Position numbers and translations under genes: made by a program. Positions 39,934 to 49,071 of a stretch of 64,000 bases of DNA are shown here, one piece after another. The notes under the pieces were generated by a model. That model saw only the letters and a list, made by a program, of their open reading frames with translations, was not told the DNA's origin and ran no database searches. Each line of letters opens with the position of its first letter. Position 1 is the first letter of the stretch. The DNA lies in the NCBI RefSeq assembly GCF_000295095.1, contig NZ_JH806632.1:1175696-1239695 (forward strand). The letters are read 5' to 3'. Source of the stretch: Actinomyces timonensis DSM 23838. Lineage in GTDB: Bacteria; Actinomycetota; Actinomycetes; Actinomycetales; Actinomycetaceae.

Positions 39934-42831
39934 CTACAGCTCCCCGAGCTTCTGGAGGCGCTGGAGGCTGAGCCAGCCAACGGGGATCGGGATCCAGAAG
40001 GTGACCAGGCGGTAGACGATCGCGGCCGACAGCGCGGTCCCGCTGGGGATCCCCGCTGTGATGAGGCCGGCGGTCAGCGCGAACTCCACCGGCCCGATCC
40101 CACCGGGGGAGGGGACCACGGAGCCGACTGTGTTCGAGGCGAAGTAGGTGATGGCCAGCACGGAGAAGGGGAGTGAGAGGCCGAAGGCCCACAGGCTCGC
40201 CCCGAAGGCCAGGATGTAGGACAGGCTCAGGAGCACCGAGCCGCCCACGCCGGCGAGCAGTCGGATGGGGTTGGACAGGACCCATACGAGCCGGGGCTGG
40301 ACCTGCCGGTACGTGGGCTCGATCTTCTCCCAGATCCAGGCGCGCGCCTGCGGCACGGCCAGCACGATGGCGACGATCGCGGCGAGCAGCACGGCGCCCA
40401 GCAGCACCCAGCCCGAGGGCAGGGTCAGGCCGGTCGACTGCCCCGTCGTGGCGGCCAGGATGACGAGCAGGACCAGTGTGACGAGGAACTGCACGACCTG
40501 CACGAGCGCCACCGTCGCCACGCCGACCGCCGTCGGCACCCCCTTGCGGGTGAGGAAGCGCAGGTTGATCGCCGCGCCGCCCACGCCCGCGGGCGCCACG
40601 AGCGCCACCACGGAGGAGGCCAGGTGGACCTCGGTGGAGCGCCACAGGCTCAGTCGCTCCGGGGTGAAGGCCACCAGGATGATGCCGGCGCCCACATAGG
40701 TGGCCAGCGAGAAGATCAGCGCGCCGAGGATCCACCACGCATTGGCCTCCGCCACGGCGTCGGAGACCTCCTCGAAGTTCATCCGCGCCAGCAGCGTCCA
40801 CACGGCCACGAGGAAGATGACTGCCATGACGACGGTGCGCGCCTGGAAGCGGTTGATCCGGGCCGGCTCGGCGTGGGCGGTGGGCGTGAGCGCGACGAGC
40901 GCGTCGCGCAGCTCCTGGAGGACCCGGCCACGGCGCCCCATCGCCCGGCGGGTGTCCGCGGGCAGCACGACGCGCTGGAGCATCGGCGCGATCGACGCCA
41001 GCTGGGCAGTGGTGAGGATCCGCGAGGCGGAGGCGATGGCGCGCTCCACGCCCACCGAGCCCGCCAGGAGCGCGAGCGCCTGGGCGAGGTCGACGCGCCG
41101 GGACAGCTCGGAGGAGATCGTCTCCCCTGAGTCCCAGTCGAGCAGCCACACGCGGCGCGCCTCGTCGACGACGACGCTGTCCCCGCTCAGGCTGCGGTGC
41201 GCCAGGCCGGCCGCGTGGGCGCGCCGGAGCTGGTCCCACAGGCCTGTGAGCACCGCGTCGGGGAGATCGGGGCCGAGCTCGGACAGCGCGCGCGAGCCCG
41301 CGATGTGGTCAGTCACGAGGAGCACGGACTCCGGGGTGTCCGCCATGCCGCGAAGGGTGGGCGTGCGCACCCCGGCGCGGCGGGCCTCCAGGGTCATGAG
41401 CGCGGCGTGCTCGGCCTCCGCGCGGATCGACATGCCCCTCTCGGGGGACAGCCCGCGAACCCGGATGCGGTCCCACAGCGTGGCCAGGTAGCCGGCGACC
41501 TGCCGGTCGGCGTCGATGATCGTCAGATCGTGACGCGCGCCCGTGCGGTCCCAGACCGCGTACACGCGGTGGGCGCTGGGCCGCTCCTGGGACAGCGAGC
41601 GGGCCTCGGCGATGAGCGCCAGGCAGTCGATCGCCGGCGCGGGGGCGATCGTCGACGACGGCGCGGCGGCGCGGCCCTCACGGGCCGGTGGGACGGCCGC
41701 CGTGTCCGGGTCGGGCCCCGTGGCAGGGACGTCCGCGGGCGATCCCGCTGGCTCGGCGGGCGTGGCCGCCGGCGCCGCCAGCGCCCGGGAGTCGGCGGCG
41801 CCGCCACTGGTGGCCGGCGCGGGGGAGGCGTTCGTTGGCGCCAGCGGGTTCTCCCGCACCTCCTCGGTGTAGCCCAGGGGGGCGTCGGTGGTCACCCACC
41901 ACGCCGTCGCCCCGGGGGCGCTATCGACGCGGATCACCCGGACGGCGTCGACTCCCGCCCGCCGCAGCGCCCTGACGAGCGCGATGCCGTGGACGGAGCG
42001 GTCCTCCACCCCGAACAGGCAGCGCAGGGCCAGGCCCGCCAGGCGGCCCAGGAGCAGTGAGAGCACCGCACCGGGAAGGGTGATGGCCGAGCGAAGCACG
42101 GCGAGCCCCACGATCGTCCAGATCGCGACCCAGCCGTAGCGGACAGTTGCTGACGAGCGCCGCTCGCCCGCGGCCGTGAGCAGGCCCACCAGAGCTGCGA
42201 AGACAACCGAGACGCCCAGGCGGGGGAAGCCGGAGGCGCTGACGGTCAGACCGGCCAGGAGGGCGGGCGGCGCCCAGGCCTCCAGCGCCCACAGCGCCAT
42301 GATGGTGAGGGTCCAGCCGGCGACGGCGCCAGCGGCGCTCTCCGCGGCCCCCCGCCAGCGGCCCCGCAGGAGCTGGTCGAGGAGGATGAGGACGGGGATG
42401 AGGAAGGTCGCGAGCCCCTCAAGGGTCTGCAGGGGAAGGATGAGCACCTGGCGCAGCACGGAGGACAGCACCACGCGGACATCCGCTGTCACGCCGGTGG
42501 TCGTCTCATGCGCGTAGGTGGCCAGGACGAGGACGGACAGGATGCCCGCGCTCACCAGGGCGAGGCTGAGCAGGTCCTCGGCGCGGCGACGACGGCGCGG
42601 GGACTCGTCGACGAGCAGCGTCGCCGAGCGGGGCCCGGGCTCCGGCTCCGGGGCAGGCTGCACCACCGGCGTGACGCCGATACGGGGGATCCCGACCGGG
42701 GAGGTCGCAGGCATCGGTGGCATCGGCGGGATGTCGGGCGCTGGCGGCGTCGCGGGCGCCGCGGAAGGGGCTGGCGCGGCGTCGGCGGGCGCGCTCCCCG
42801 AGGTCGGGGGCTCGGCGGCGGCATCGGTCAT
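39934..42831 (-). CDS. Flippase-like (LPG-synthase TM region) protein fused to a pseudokinase
   Basis: A 965-residue membrane protein. After a Pro/Ala-rich tail (1-75) come about six helices (90-290), a Pro/Ala linker, a kinase-like domain (about 410-640) and a C-terminal eight-helix domain of the UPF0104/LPG-synthase family (660-960; SSVVALVAPAGVGGAAINLR, then TVGSVVPSPGGIGPVEFALT). In the kinase part the catalytic loop reads HRSLSGDSVVVDE, without the expected catalytic Asp, while LLDWDSGE keeps the metal Asp, so phosphotransfer is doubtful. Such proteins are linked to lipid or glycolipid flipping. Function not known. Confidence 0.72.
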   Translation of the reverse strand: MTDAAAEPPTSGSAPADAAPAPSAAPATPPAPDIPPMPPMPATSPVGIPRIGVTPVVQPAPEPEPGPRSATLLVDESPRRRRRAEDLLSLALVSAGILSVLVLATYAHETTTGVTADVRVVLSSVLRQVLILPLQTLEGLATFLIPVLILLDQLLRGRWRGAAESAAGAVAGWTLTIMALWALEAWAPPALLAGLTVSASGFPRLGVSVVFAALVGLLTAAGERRSSATVRYGWVAIWTIVGLAVLRSAITLPGAVLSLLLGRLAGLALRCLFGVEDRSVHGIALVRALRRAGVDAVRVIRVDSAPGATAWWVTTDAPLGYTEEVRENPLAPTNASPAPATSGGAADSRALAAPAATPAEPAGSPADVPATGPDPDTAAVPPAREGRAAAPSSTIAPAPAIDCLALIAEARSLSQERPSAHRVYAVWDRTGARHDLTIIDADRQVAGYLATLWDRIRVRGLSPERGMSIRAEAEHAALMTLEARRAGVRTPTLRGMADTPESVLLVTDHIAGSRALSELGPDLPDAVLTGLWDQLRRAHAAGLAHRSLSGDSVVVDEARRVWLLDWDSGETISSELSRRVDLAQALALLAGSVGVERAIASASRILTTAQLASIAPMLQRVVLPADTRRAMGRRGRVLQELRDALVALTPTAHAEPARINRFQARTVVMAVIFLVAVWTLLARMNFEEVSDAVAEANAWWILGALIFSLATYVGAGIILVAFTPERLSLWRSTEVHLASSVVALVAPAGVGGAAINLRFLTRKGVPTAVGVATVALVQVVQFLVTLVLLVILAATTGQSTGLTLPSGWVLLGAVLLAAIVAIVLAVPQARAWIWEKIEPTYRQVQPRLVWVLSNPIRLLAGVGGSVLLSLSYILAFGASLWAFGLSLPFSVLAITYFASNTVGSVVPSPGGIGPVEFALTAGLITAGIPSGTALSAAIVYRLVTFWIPIPVGWLSLQRLQKLGEL

Positions 42832-42879
42832 GCGGGGATTCTACGGGGAGCAGCGCATCTGCCCGGTGCGTCCAGCGTC

Positions 42880-45618
42880 TCAGCCGGCTCTGCGCAGCCG
42901 CAGCGAGTTGGCGACGACGATGACGCTGGAGCATGCCATCGCCCCGCCAGCGATCATCGGGTTGAGCATCCCCGCCATGGCCAGCGGAATCGCCGCCACG
43001 TTGTAGGCGAAGGCCCAGAACAGGTTCTGCTTGATGATCCGCAGAGTGGCCCGGCTCACTCGCACGGCGGCGACGACCGCGTCGAGGTCGGCCCGCACAA
43101 GAGTGATGTCCGCGGCCTCGATGGCCACATCCGTCCCCGAGCCCATGGCCAGGCCGAGCCCCTGGGTGCCCGCCTGGGCGAGGGCGGCGGCGTCGTTCAC
43201 CCCGTCGCCCACCATGCCGACGACGGCGCCCAAGGCCTGAAGGTCGGCGACGACGTCGCGCTTGTCCGCGGGGAGCACCTCGGCGCGCACGTCGGCCGGG
43301 TCGATCCCGACCTCGCTGGCCACATGCGCGGCTGCCCGGGCATTGTCCCCGGTCAGCAGGATCGGGCGGATCCCCAGGGCGCGCAGCTCGGCGATGGCCC
43401 CGGCAGAGGAGGGACGGACGGTGTCGCGCACCGCCAGCACGGCGGCAGCCTGGCCGTCGACGGCGACGACGACCGCGGTGGCCCCCGTCGACTCGGCGGC
43501 CTGAAGGGCGTCGGCCAGGTGGCCGGGGAGGGCGACGCCGCGCTCGGCGATCCACGCGGCCCGGCCGACGGCGACCTGGGAGGTGCCGCCAGTCCCGGCG
43601 GCGCTGCTCGCCACCCGTCCCGTGACGCCCCTGCCCTCGTGGTTGACGAAGCCCTCGACCCCCGGGAGCTGGGCGCCGGCGGCCTGGACGCGCTCGCGGG
43701 CCGCTGCTGTGATGGCCGCCGCCACCGGGTGCTCGCTGGAGGCCTCGAGCGCCCCCGCCAGCACGAGGGGGTCGAGTGCGGGGAGGGAGGGGTGGTGGGG
43801 TCGATCCGCGGGGCTGGCATCGGGTCTATTCGGGGCTTCGCCCCTCTTACGCGCTGCCATCGGCTCGGACACTCGAGCAAGCTCGGCGCCGCTCGCCTCA
43901 GTTGCGCGTGGCAGGGGAGCGCCTGAGGGCGCCCCAGCGCCCGATGGCGCGGGGGACTGGCCCGCGGATCGACCCCACTGCCCCGACTCAGCCCCATCGG
44001 TGCCGATCCCGGCGCTGGCGGCGGCGTCGAGGCTCATGCGCGCCGCCGTCACGGTGCCGGTCTTGTCCAGGACGATCGTGTCGAGCGAGCGCGTGGACTC
44101 CAGGACCTCCGGGCCCCGGATGACCACGCCGAGCTGGGCGGCGCGGCCCGAGCCCACGAGGATCGCGGTCGGCGTGGCCAGGCCCAGGGCGCAGGGGCAG
44201 GCGATGACGAGCACCGCGACCGATGCTGTCAGCGCGTTCTGGACCGAGGCGCCGGCGACGAGCCAGCCGACGAGCGTGAGGGCGGCGATCCCGAGGACGG
44301 CGGGCACGAACACCCCGGAGATGCGGTCGGCGAGGCGCTGCACGGGGGCCTTGCCCGCCTGCGCTGCCGTGACCATCGCGCCGATCCGCGCGAGCGTCGT
44401 GCCCTCGCCCACGCGCGTGGCGCGCACGAGCAGGGCCCCGGAGGTGTTGATCGTCCCGCCGGTGACCTCGTCGCCGACGCCGACCTCCACCGGCACGGAT
44501 TCCCCGGTGAGCAGGGCCTCGTCCACGGCGCTGGCGCCCTCGACGACGACGCCGTCGACGGCGATCTTCTCCCCGGGGCGCACGGCGATGAGGTCGCCCG
44601 CGGCGAGGTCGTCGACGGCGACCCGCTCCTCGCGGCGCTGAGCCTCGGGGCGGGGGGCGCCGTCGTCGTCGAGGACGTCGATGGCGGCGGTGGAGCCGTC
44701 CGGCGCGGCCAGGCGGACGCGGCTGGCCTCCTTGGCGCCTAGCTCGAGGAGGGCGCGCAGGGCGTCCCCGGAGCGGTACTTGGCGCGGGCCTCCGCGTAG
44801 CGCCCGGCCAGGAGGAAGGTGGTCACCCAAGCGGCTGACTCGAAGTACATATGGGCGTGGTGCTCGCCCGCGCCGGAACTGCCAGTGAGCATGCCCGCGA
44901 GGTCCATGGGCATTGTCATGCCGATCTCGCCCGCGCCGCCCCAGATGAGCGCCCATAGGCTCCACAGCGTGGAGGCGGCCACGCCGAGCGAGACGAGCGT
45001 GTCCATCGTGAAGGCCCCATGCCGCAGCCCGGCCAGCGCCGTGCGGTGGAAGGGCCAGGCGCCCCAGGTGACCACCGGCAGCGTGAGCGCGGCGAGAACC
45101 CACTGCCAGCCGGTGAACTGGAGGGCCGAGCTCATCGAGATCGCCATGACAGGGACCGAGAGCACCAGGCTGAGGATCAAGCGGCGCCTCAGATCCTCTG
45201 CGCGCGCGAGATGCGAGGCTCCCAGCGAGCCGCGGGTGCTCCCCACCGCGGCTGGCGCGGCTGGCTCGGCTGATCCAGTGGCCACGGGCGCCTCGCCCGC
45301 GGCGGGGGGAGCGCCCGCGGGCTTGGCCGACGGCGCCTCCTGGCCCGTCTGGGCATCGGGGGCCGCCCGCCCTGGGGCAGCCTCAGGGGCGCCCGCGGCG
45401 GCGGGGGAGGCGAGGGTCGCCGAATACCCGGCCCGGGTGACGGTGGCGATGAGCTCGTCATCCGTCACGGACTCGGGGACAGTGAGGTGTGCGGACTCGG
45501 TGGCCAGGTTGACGCTGGCCTCGACGCCGTCGATCTTGCGCAGCTTCTTCTCCACGCGCGCCACGCAGGACGCGCAGGTCATGCCGCCGACGACGAGGTC
45601 GACCGTCCGGGTGGTCAA
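42880..45618 (-). CDS. copA: Copper-exporting P1B-type ATPase with repeat-derived insertion
   Basis: A 912-residue copper pump. One N-terminal HMA domain ([13 protein letters not shown], residues 11-23), a Pro/Ala linker, eight helices, the transmembrane metal site [13 protein letters not shown] near 474, the phosphorylation motif LDKTGTVTA near 518, [10 protein letters not shown] near 805 and the TM8 copper motif AMACSS. Between the phosphorylation motif and the ASSEHPVA motif lies an extra 75-residue low-complexity segment of which residues about 547-608 are encoded by a palindromic repeat (43795-43978). The start is a TTG overlapping the copZ stop. It exports Cu(I) across the membrane. Confidence 0.93.
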   Translation of the reverse strand: MTTRTVDLVVGGMTCASCVARVEKKLRKIDGVEASVNLATESAHLTVPESVTDDELIATVTRAGYSATLASPAAAGAPEAAPGRAAPDAQTGQEAPSAKPAGAPPAAGEAPVATGSAEPAAPAAVGSTRGSLGASHLARAEDLRRRLILSLVLSVPVMAISMSSALQFTGWQWVLAALTLPVVTWGAWPFHRTALAGLRHGAFTMDTLVSLGVAASTLWSLWALIWGGAGEIGMTMPMDLAGMLTGSSGAGEHHAHMYFESAAWVTTFLLAGRYAEARAKYRSGDALRALLELGAKEASRVRLAAPDGSTAAIDVLDDDGAPRPEAQRREERVAVDDLAAGDLIAVRPGEKIAVDGVVVEGASAVDEALLTGESVPVEVGVGDEVTGGTINTSGALLVRATRVGEGTTLARIGAMVTAAQAGKAPVQRLADRISGVFVPAVLGIAALTLVGWLVAGASVQNALTASVAVLVIACPCALGLATPTAILVGSGRAAQLGVVIRGPEVLESTRSLDTIVLDKTGTVTAARMSLDAAASAGIGTDGAESGQWGRSAGQSPAPSGAGAPSGAPLPRATEASGAELARVSEPMAARKRGEAPNRPDASPADRPHHPSLPALDPLVLAGALEASSEHPVAAAITAAARERVQAAGAQLPGVEGFVNHEGRGVTGRVASSAAGTGGTSQVAVGRAAWIAERGVALPGHLADALQAAESTGATAVVVAVDGQAAAVLAVRDTVRPSSAGAIAELRALGIRPILLTGDNARAAAHVASEVGIDPADVRAEVLPADKRDVVADLQALGAVVGMVGDGVNDAAALAQAGTQGLGLAMGSGTDVAIEAADITLVRADLDAVVAAVRVSRATLRIIKQNLFWAFAYNVAAIPLAMAGMLNPMIAGGAMACSSVIVVANSLRLRRAG
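43795..43978. repeat. Palindromic element inserted in frame within copA
   Basis: Ends GTGGGGTCGATCCGCGGGGC (43795-43814) and its near-complement at 43959-43978 are 20-bp inverted repeats with one mismatch. The inside shares GCTGGCATCGGGTCT next to the left arm and GGCGCGGGGGACTGG next to the right arm with the element at 46006-46123. The open frame of copA continues through it and yields a Ser/Ala/Pro/Arg-rich loop including [10 protein letters not shown]. Confidence 0.75.
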
Positions 45619-45884
45619 GAGATGCGGACGTCGCGCTCGGCGGCGTCGAGTGTGTAGTCACCGGCCTCGTCGATCGCCTCGGCCAGGGCGGCGTCGTCGA
45701 GCACGACGTCGGAGACGACCGTGACGACGGACTGCCCGCCCTTGTTGAGGACGACGGAGACGTCCTTGACGCCCGAGAGCGCCTCGAGCTCCTCGGTGAC
45801 GTGGGCGACGCAGTGCCCGCACGTCAGGCCGGACACCTTGAGGGTGGTGGTGCGGTCGATGCCGTCGTCGGTGAAGTCGGCCAT
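45615..45884 (-). CDS. copZ: Heavy-metal-associated domain protein (copper chaperone)
   Basis: An 89-residue single HMA domain with the metal-binding [11 protein letters not shown] motif near residue 20 and the usual betaalphabetabetaalphabeta length. It should carry Cu(I) to CopA, whose TTG start overlaps its stop. Symbol by analogy with CopZ. The His in CGHC is common in Cu chaperones of actinobacteria. Confidence 0.88.
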   Translation of the reverse strand: MADFTDDGIDRTTTLKVSGLTCGHCVAHVTEELEALSGVKDVSVVLNKGGQSVVTVVSDVVLDDAALAEAIDEAGDYTLDAAERDVRIS

Positions 45885-46005
45885 GGGAATGCTCCTCGCT
45901 GCGGTGCTGCTGCGCGTACGTGCATGGGTTGAGTTGCTGCGAATCTACTCCCGACGGCGACGGCGCACCAAGCCCCTTGCCTCCCGGCGAAACCGGGACT
46001 GTGCG

Positions 46006-46123
46006 GGTGGGGGTGGTGGAGCCGGTCCGCAGGGCTGGCATCGGGTCTGGCGGGAGCGCCGTCGCGAGCTTGCGAGAGACGGCGCGGGGGACTGGCCTGC
46101 GGACCGGCTCCACCACCCCCACC
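46006..46123. repeat. Palindromic element upstream of copZ (28-bp arms)
   Basis: A 118-base element with perfect 28-bp inverted arms (46006-46033 and 46096-46123; the left arm begins GGTGGGGGTGGTGGAGCC). Its inner boxes match the element inside copA. It sits in the divergent region between copZ and the AspT-type transporter, where it may affect both promoters or simply be a recent insertion. Confidence 0.8.
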
Positions 46124-46183
46124 CTGAGGAGGGAATTCGCGCTTATGTGGCCTACTCTGTGCGATGTGCCTGGAGCTATTCAC

Positions 46184-47788
46184 ATGACCTATCCGGTCGC
46201 GACGGGGCTCATCCCCGACGGCGTCACCGACGTTCTCGCCGCCACCCCCCTGCTCACGGTCTTCCTCGTCATCGGGCTCGGGACCGCCGTCGGGCAGATC
46301 CCCTTCGGGCCGATCCGCTTCGGCGCGGCCGGGGCGCTGTTCGTGGGGCTCGCCGTCGGCGCGCTGGACCCCCGGCTCGGCGCTGACCTGACAACGCTGC
46401 GAGCCCTCGGGCTCGGCCTGTTCTGCTACACGGTGGGGCTCGGCGCGGGCAACACCTTCTTCCGCAACCTTGGGCGGCAGATGCCCATCATGGCGCTGTG
46501 CGTCGTCGCGCTCGTCGCCGCTGGAGCGGTTGGGGCGGGCTTCTCGCACCTGGCCGGGGTGACGCCCGCGATGGACGCAGGCGCTTACGCGGGCGCCCTG
46601 ACCTCCCCGGTCCTCGACGCCGCGATCGAGGCCGCCGGGAACCAGGAGCCGTCCATCGGCTACGCCATCGCCTACCCGGTGGGTGTGGCCGTGGCGATCG
46701 TCGTCGTCGCCATCGTCATCGGCCAGCGCTGGCCCGGCTCCAAGGACCCGCGCCCCGCCAGTGCCGACGGCATCACCGCCACCAGCGTCTACGTGCTCAC
46801 CCGTGTGCGCCTGGACCAGATGGAGGCCTTCACCCGCGCCCATATCCGCATCTCCTACCTGGAGCGCGACGGCGTCACGCGCGTCGTCTCCCCCGGTGAG
46901 GAGCTGGCGCCGGGGGACAAGGTCGTCGTCGTCGGGGCGCCCGCCGCCGTCGAGGAGGCCATGCACGAGCTGGGCACGGGACTGCGCTCCTGCCTGGCCA
47001 AGGATCGCCGGGCTGTGGACCACCGCCGCCTCACCGTCTCCTCCACACGCGTGGCCGGGCGCACGATCGCCGAGCTGGATATGCCCGGGCGCTTCGCCGG
47101 CGTCATCACCCGCGTGCGGCGCGGCGACCTCGACCTGCTCGCCCGCGACGACCTCGTCCTCGAGCTCGGGGACAGGGTGCTGGCCGTCGTGCCCAGCGAG
47201 AAGCTGGAGGAGGCCGCCGACTGGTTCGGCGACTCCGAGCTGGGGATCTCCCAGATCGACGCCTTCAGCGTCGGCATCGGCATGGCCCTGGGGGTCCTGC
47301 TCGGGCTCGTCGCCATCCCGCTGCCCGGCGGCATCACCCTCAAGCTCGGGGTCGCCGCGGGGCCGCTCGTGGCCGGGATGATCCTCGGGCGCCTCGGGCG
47401 CACTGGCCCGTTCCTGTGGGGCCTGCCCCACGCCGCGAACGCCACGATCCGCCAGCTCGGGCTCCTCTTCTTCCTGGCCGCGATCGGCCTCGCCTCCGGC
47501 CCGCAGTTCGCTGCCGCCGCCTTCTCCACCACGGGCCTGGCGGTCGGCGGGCTCGCGGCGATCATCGTCGTCGTCAACGCCGTGGTGCTTCTCACGGGCG
47601 CGAGATTCGTTGGGCTATCCGCGGCTCGGGCGGCGGGCGGCCTGGCGGGCCTCGTGGGGCAGCCGGCGATCCTCTCCTATGCCTTGTCCCGCAGCGACGA
47701 CGAGCGCATCGAGGCCGGGTACGCGACCCTCTTCGCGCTCGCGATCGTCGTCAAGATCGTGATGGTTCAGATACTCGTGGCCCTGTGA
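46184..47788 (+). CDS. AspT/YidE-type putative antiporter
   Basis: 534 residues from the ATG at 46184 (GGAG eight bases ahead); the frame is open further upstream through the palindromic element but has no ribosome site there. It has two duplicated membrane domains (GLGLFCYTVGLGAGNTFFRN and GLLFFLAAIGLASGPQF) around a cytosolic RCK/TrkA-C-like regulatory region (VVSPGEELAPGDKVVVVG, and RRGDLDLLARDDLVLELGDR). The family includes aspartate:alanine exchangers; the substrate here is unknown. Confidence 0.85.
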   Translation: MTYPVATGLIPDGVTDVLAATPLLTVFLVIGLGTAVGQIPFGPIRFGAAGALFVGLAVGALDPRLGADLTTLRALGLGLFCYTVGLGAGNTFFRNLGRQMPIMALCVVALVAAGAVGAGFSHLAGVTPAMDAGAYAGALTSPVLDAAIEAAGNQEPSIGYAIAYPVGVAVAIVVVAIVIGQRWPGSKDPRPASADGITATSVYVLTRVRLDQMEAFTRAHIRISYLERDGVTRVVSPGEELAPGDKVVVVGAPAAVEEAMHELGTGLRSCLAKDRRAVDHRRLTVSSTRVAGRTIAELDMPGRFAGVITRVRRGDLDLLARDDLVLELGDRVLAVVPSEKLEEAADWFGDSELGISQIDAFSVGIGMALGVLLGLVAIPLPGGITLKLGVAAGPLVAGMILGRLGRTGPFLWGLPHAANATIRQLGLLFFLAAIGLASGPQFAAAAFSTTGLAVGGLAAIIVVVNAVVLLTGARFVGLSAARAAGGLAGLVGQPAILSYALSRSDDERIEAGYATLFALAIVVKIVMVQILVAL

Positions 47789-47971
47789 GTCACCTCCCAA
47801 ACCCACGGCGACGGGCCAGTCCTGAGGAAGGTCCTGAGCTCGCAAGGTAACGCTCAGATCACGAAGTGGGTATCATGAGGGCGCGGACCCCATCCGTCCC
47901 TGATGCTCCCGAGCCCCTAGCGCGTCGGTGAGTCATCGACAGAACTGACTACCCATGGAGATATCAGCCCT

Positions 47972-48961
47972 GTGAAGATCGCCCGCCTCTTCGCCGCCGC
48001 CGCCGTTTCCGCGTCGCTTGTGGGGGTCGCCCCCCAGGCCATCGCGGCGCAGGCGCCTGCGTCGCCGGTCAGCCCCGCAGTCTCCGGGGCCGTCCTGCCG
48101 GCCGCGACCTCTGCGGACAGCGCCGCCGCGCAGCAGATCCTTACCCGCGTCAACGAGCTGCGCCAGAGCAGTGGCCTCCAGCCGCTGACCCGGCTCGTCG
48201 TGCTCGACGACGTCGCCCAGGACTGGTCCGGCCAGATGGCTGGCGAGAACAACATGTACCACCGGCCCAACCTGCGCGCCGCCTTCCCCTCGGGCTGGAC
48301 GTGGGTGGCCGAGAACGTCGCGATGAACGGCAACGGCCTGTCCGGCACGGACCTCGGCAACGCCCTGTTCGAGCAGTGGGTGAACTCGCCGGGCCACTAC
48401 CAGAACATGGTGGACCGCAACGCCACGGCCATCGGCATCGGCATCGCCCGCTCCTCCAACGGCTCCATCTACGCCACCCAGAACTTCACGGCCTACCCCG
48501 GCGACGTCCAGGCGGGCTTCGAGGTCTCCGGTGGGGACTCGTCCTCCTCGCCGTCGACGACGCCGAGCAACTCGGGCGCTCCGAGCGGCGGCACCTCGAC
48601 CGAGGCCGCCCAGCCCGCGCCTGAGGTGAGCCCGACGCCGGACGCCACCGCCTCCGCCACCCCGGACGCCACGGCGACCGCGACCGCCACTGCGACGCCG
48701 AGCGCTTCCGCGAGCGCGACGGCCTCCGCCACCCCGGTGCCCGCCCCGACGGGTGGTAGCACTGACTCGGTCGGTGCCCCGAGCACGGGCTCGGAGGTCG
48801 TGGCCGCGCCGGAGCCCGCGAGCACGCCCCGCTCCGCGCAGGAGAAGCTGCTGGGCATGCTCGGCATGACGGGCGCCAACGCGACTCTCGTGCTCTTCGC
48901 GATCATCACGCTGGGTGTGGGCGGAGTCGTCCTCATCCTGCGTCGAGGCCTGCGCGACTGA
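47972..48961 (+). CDS. Secreted/surface CAP-domain protein
   Basis: A 329-residue exported protein with a signal peptide (MKIARLFAAAAVSASLVGVA, cleavage after AIAAQA) and a CAP/SCP domain (residues 50-185): LTRVNELRQSSGLQPLTR, then WVAENVAMNG and QWVNSPGHYQNMVD. A 100-residue Ser/Thr/Ala/Pro linker with ATASATP-type repeats leads to a C-terminal membrane helix and RRGLRD tail. No LPxTG sortase motif is visible, so it is anchored by the helix. The catalytic role of bacterial CAP domains is unclear. GTG start; ends at a strong terminator. Confidence 0.87.
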   Translation: MKIARLFAAAAVSASLVGVAPQAIAAQAPASPVSPAVSGAVLPAATSADSAAAQQILTRVNELRQSSGLQPLTRLVVLDDVAQDWSGQMAGENNMYHRPNLRAAFPSGWTWVAENVAMNGNGLSGTDLGNALFEQWVNSPGHYQNMVDRNATAIGIGIARSSNGSIYATQNFTAYPGDVQAGFEVSGGDSSSSPSTTPSNSGAPSGGTSTEAAQPAPEVSPTPDATASATPDATATATATATPSASASATASATPVPAPTGGSTDSVGAPSTGSEVVAAPEPASTPRSAQEKLLGMLGMTGANATLVLFAIITLGVGGVVLILRRGLRD

Positions 48962-49006
48962 CGGCCTCAGCGGCGGCGCGCCCAGCGGCGCGCGACCCAC
49001 GCTCCC

Positions 49007-49044
49007 GGGCGGGGCAGGCCTCGAGCAGAGCGCCTGCCCCGCCC
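49007..49044 (+). terminator. Terminator between CAP gene and yeiH-like gene
   Basis: GGGCGGGGCAGGC and GCCTGCCCCGCCC form a perfect 13-bp stem with a 12-base loop, followed by GATCTTT. Ends the CAP-protein transcript 27 bases before the next start. Confidence 0.78.
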
Positions 49045-49071
49045 GATCTTTGTGTGATTATCGGAGAGAAG

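Noticed and set aside
45920-46183. N-terminal extension of the AspT-type transporter reading through the palindromic element
   Set aside because: The extension has no ribosome site, is low-complexity and not membrane-like; the ATG at 46184 has GGAG at good distance and starts directly before the first helix.
48600-48800. Possible repeat-based functional domain in the CAP protein linker
   Set aside because: The Ala/Thr/Ser/Pro repeats are low-complexity stalk sequence, usual for surface proteins of this group.
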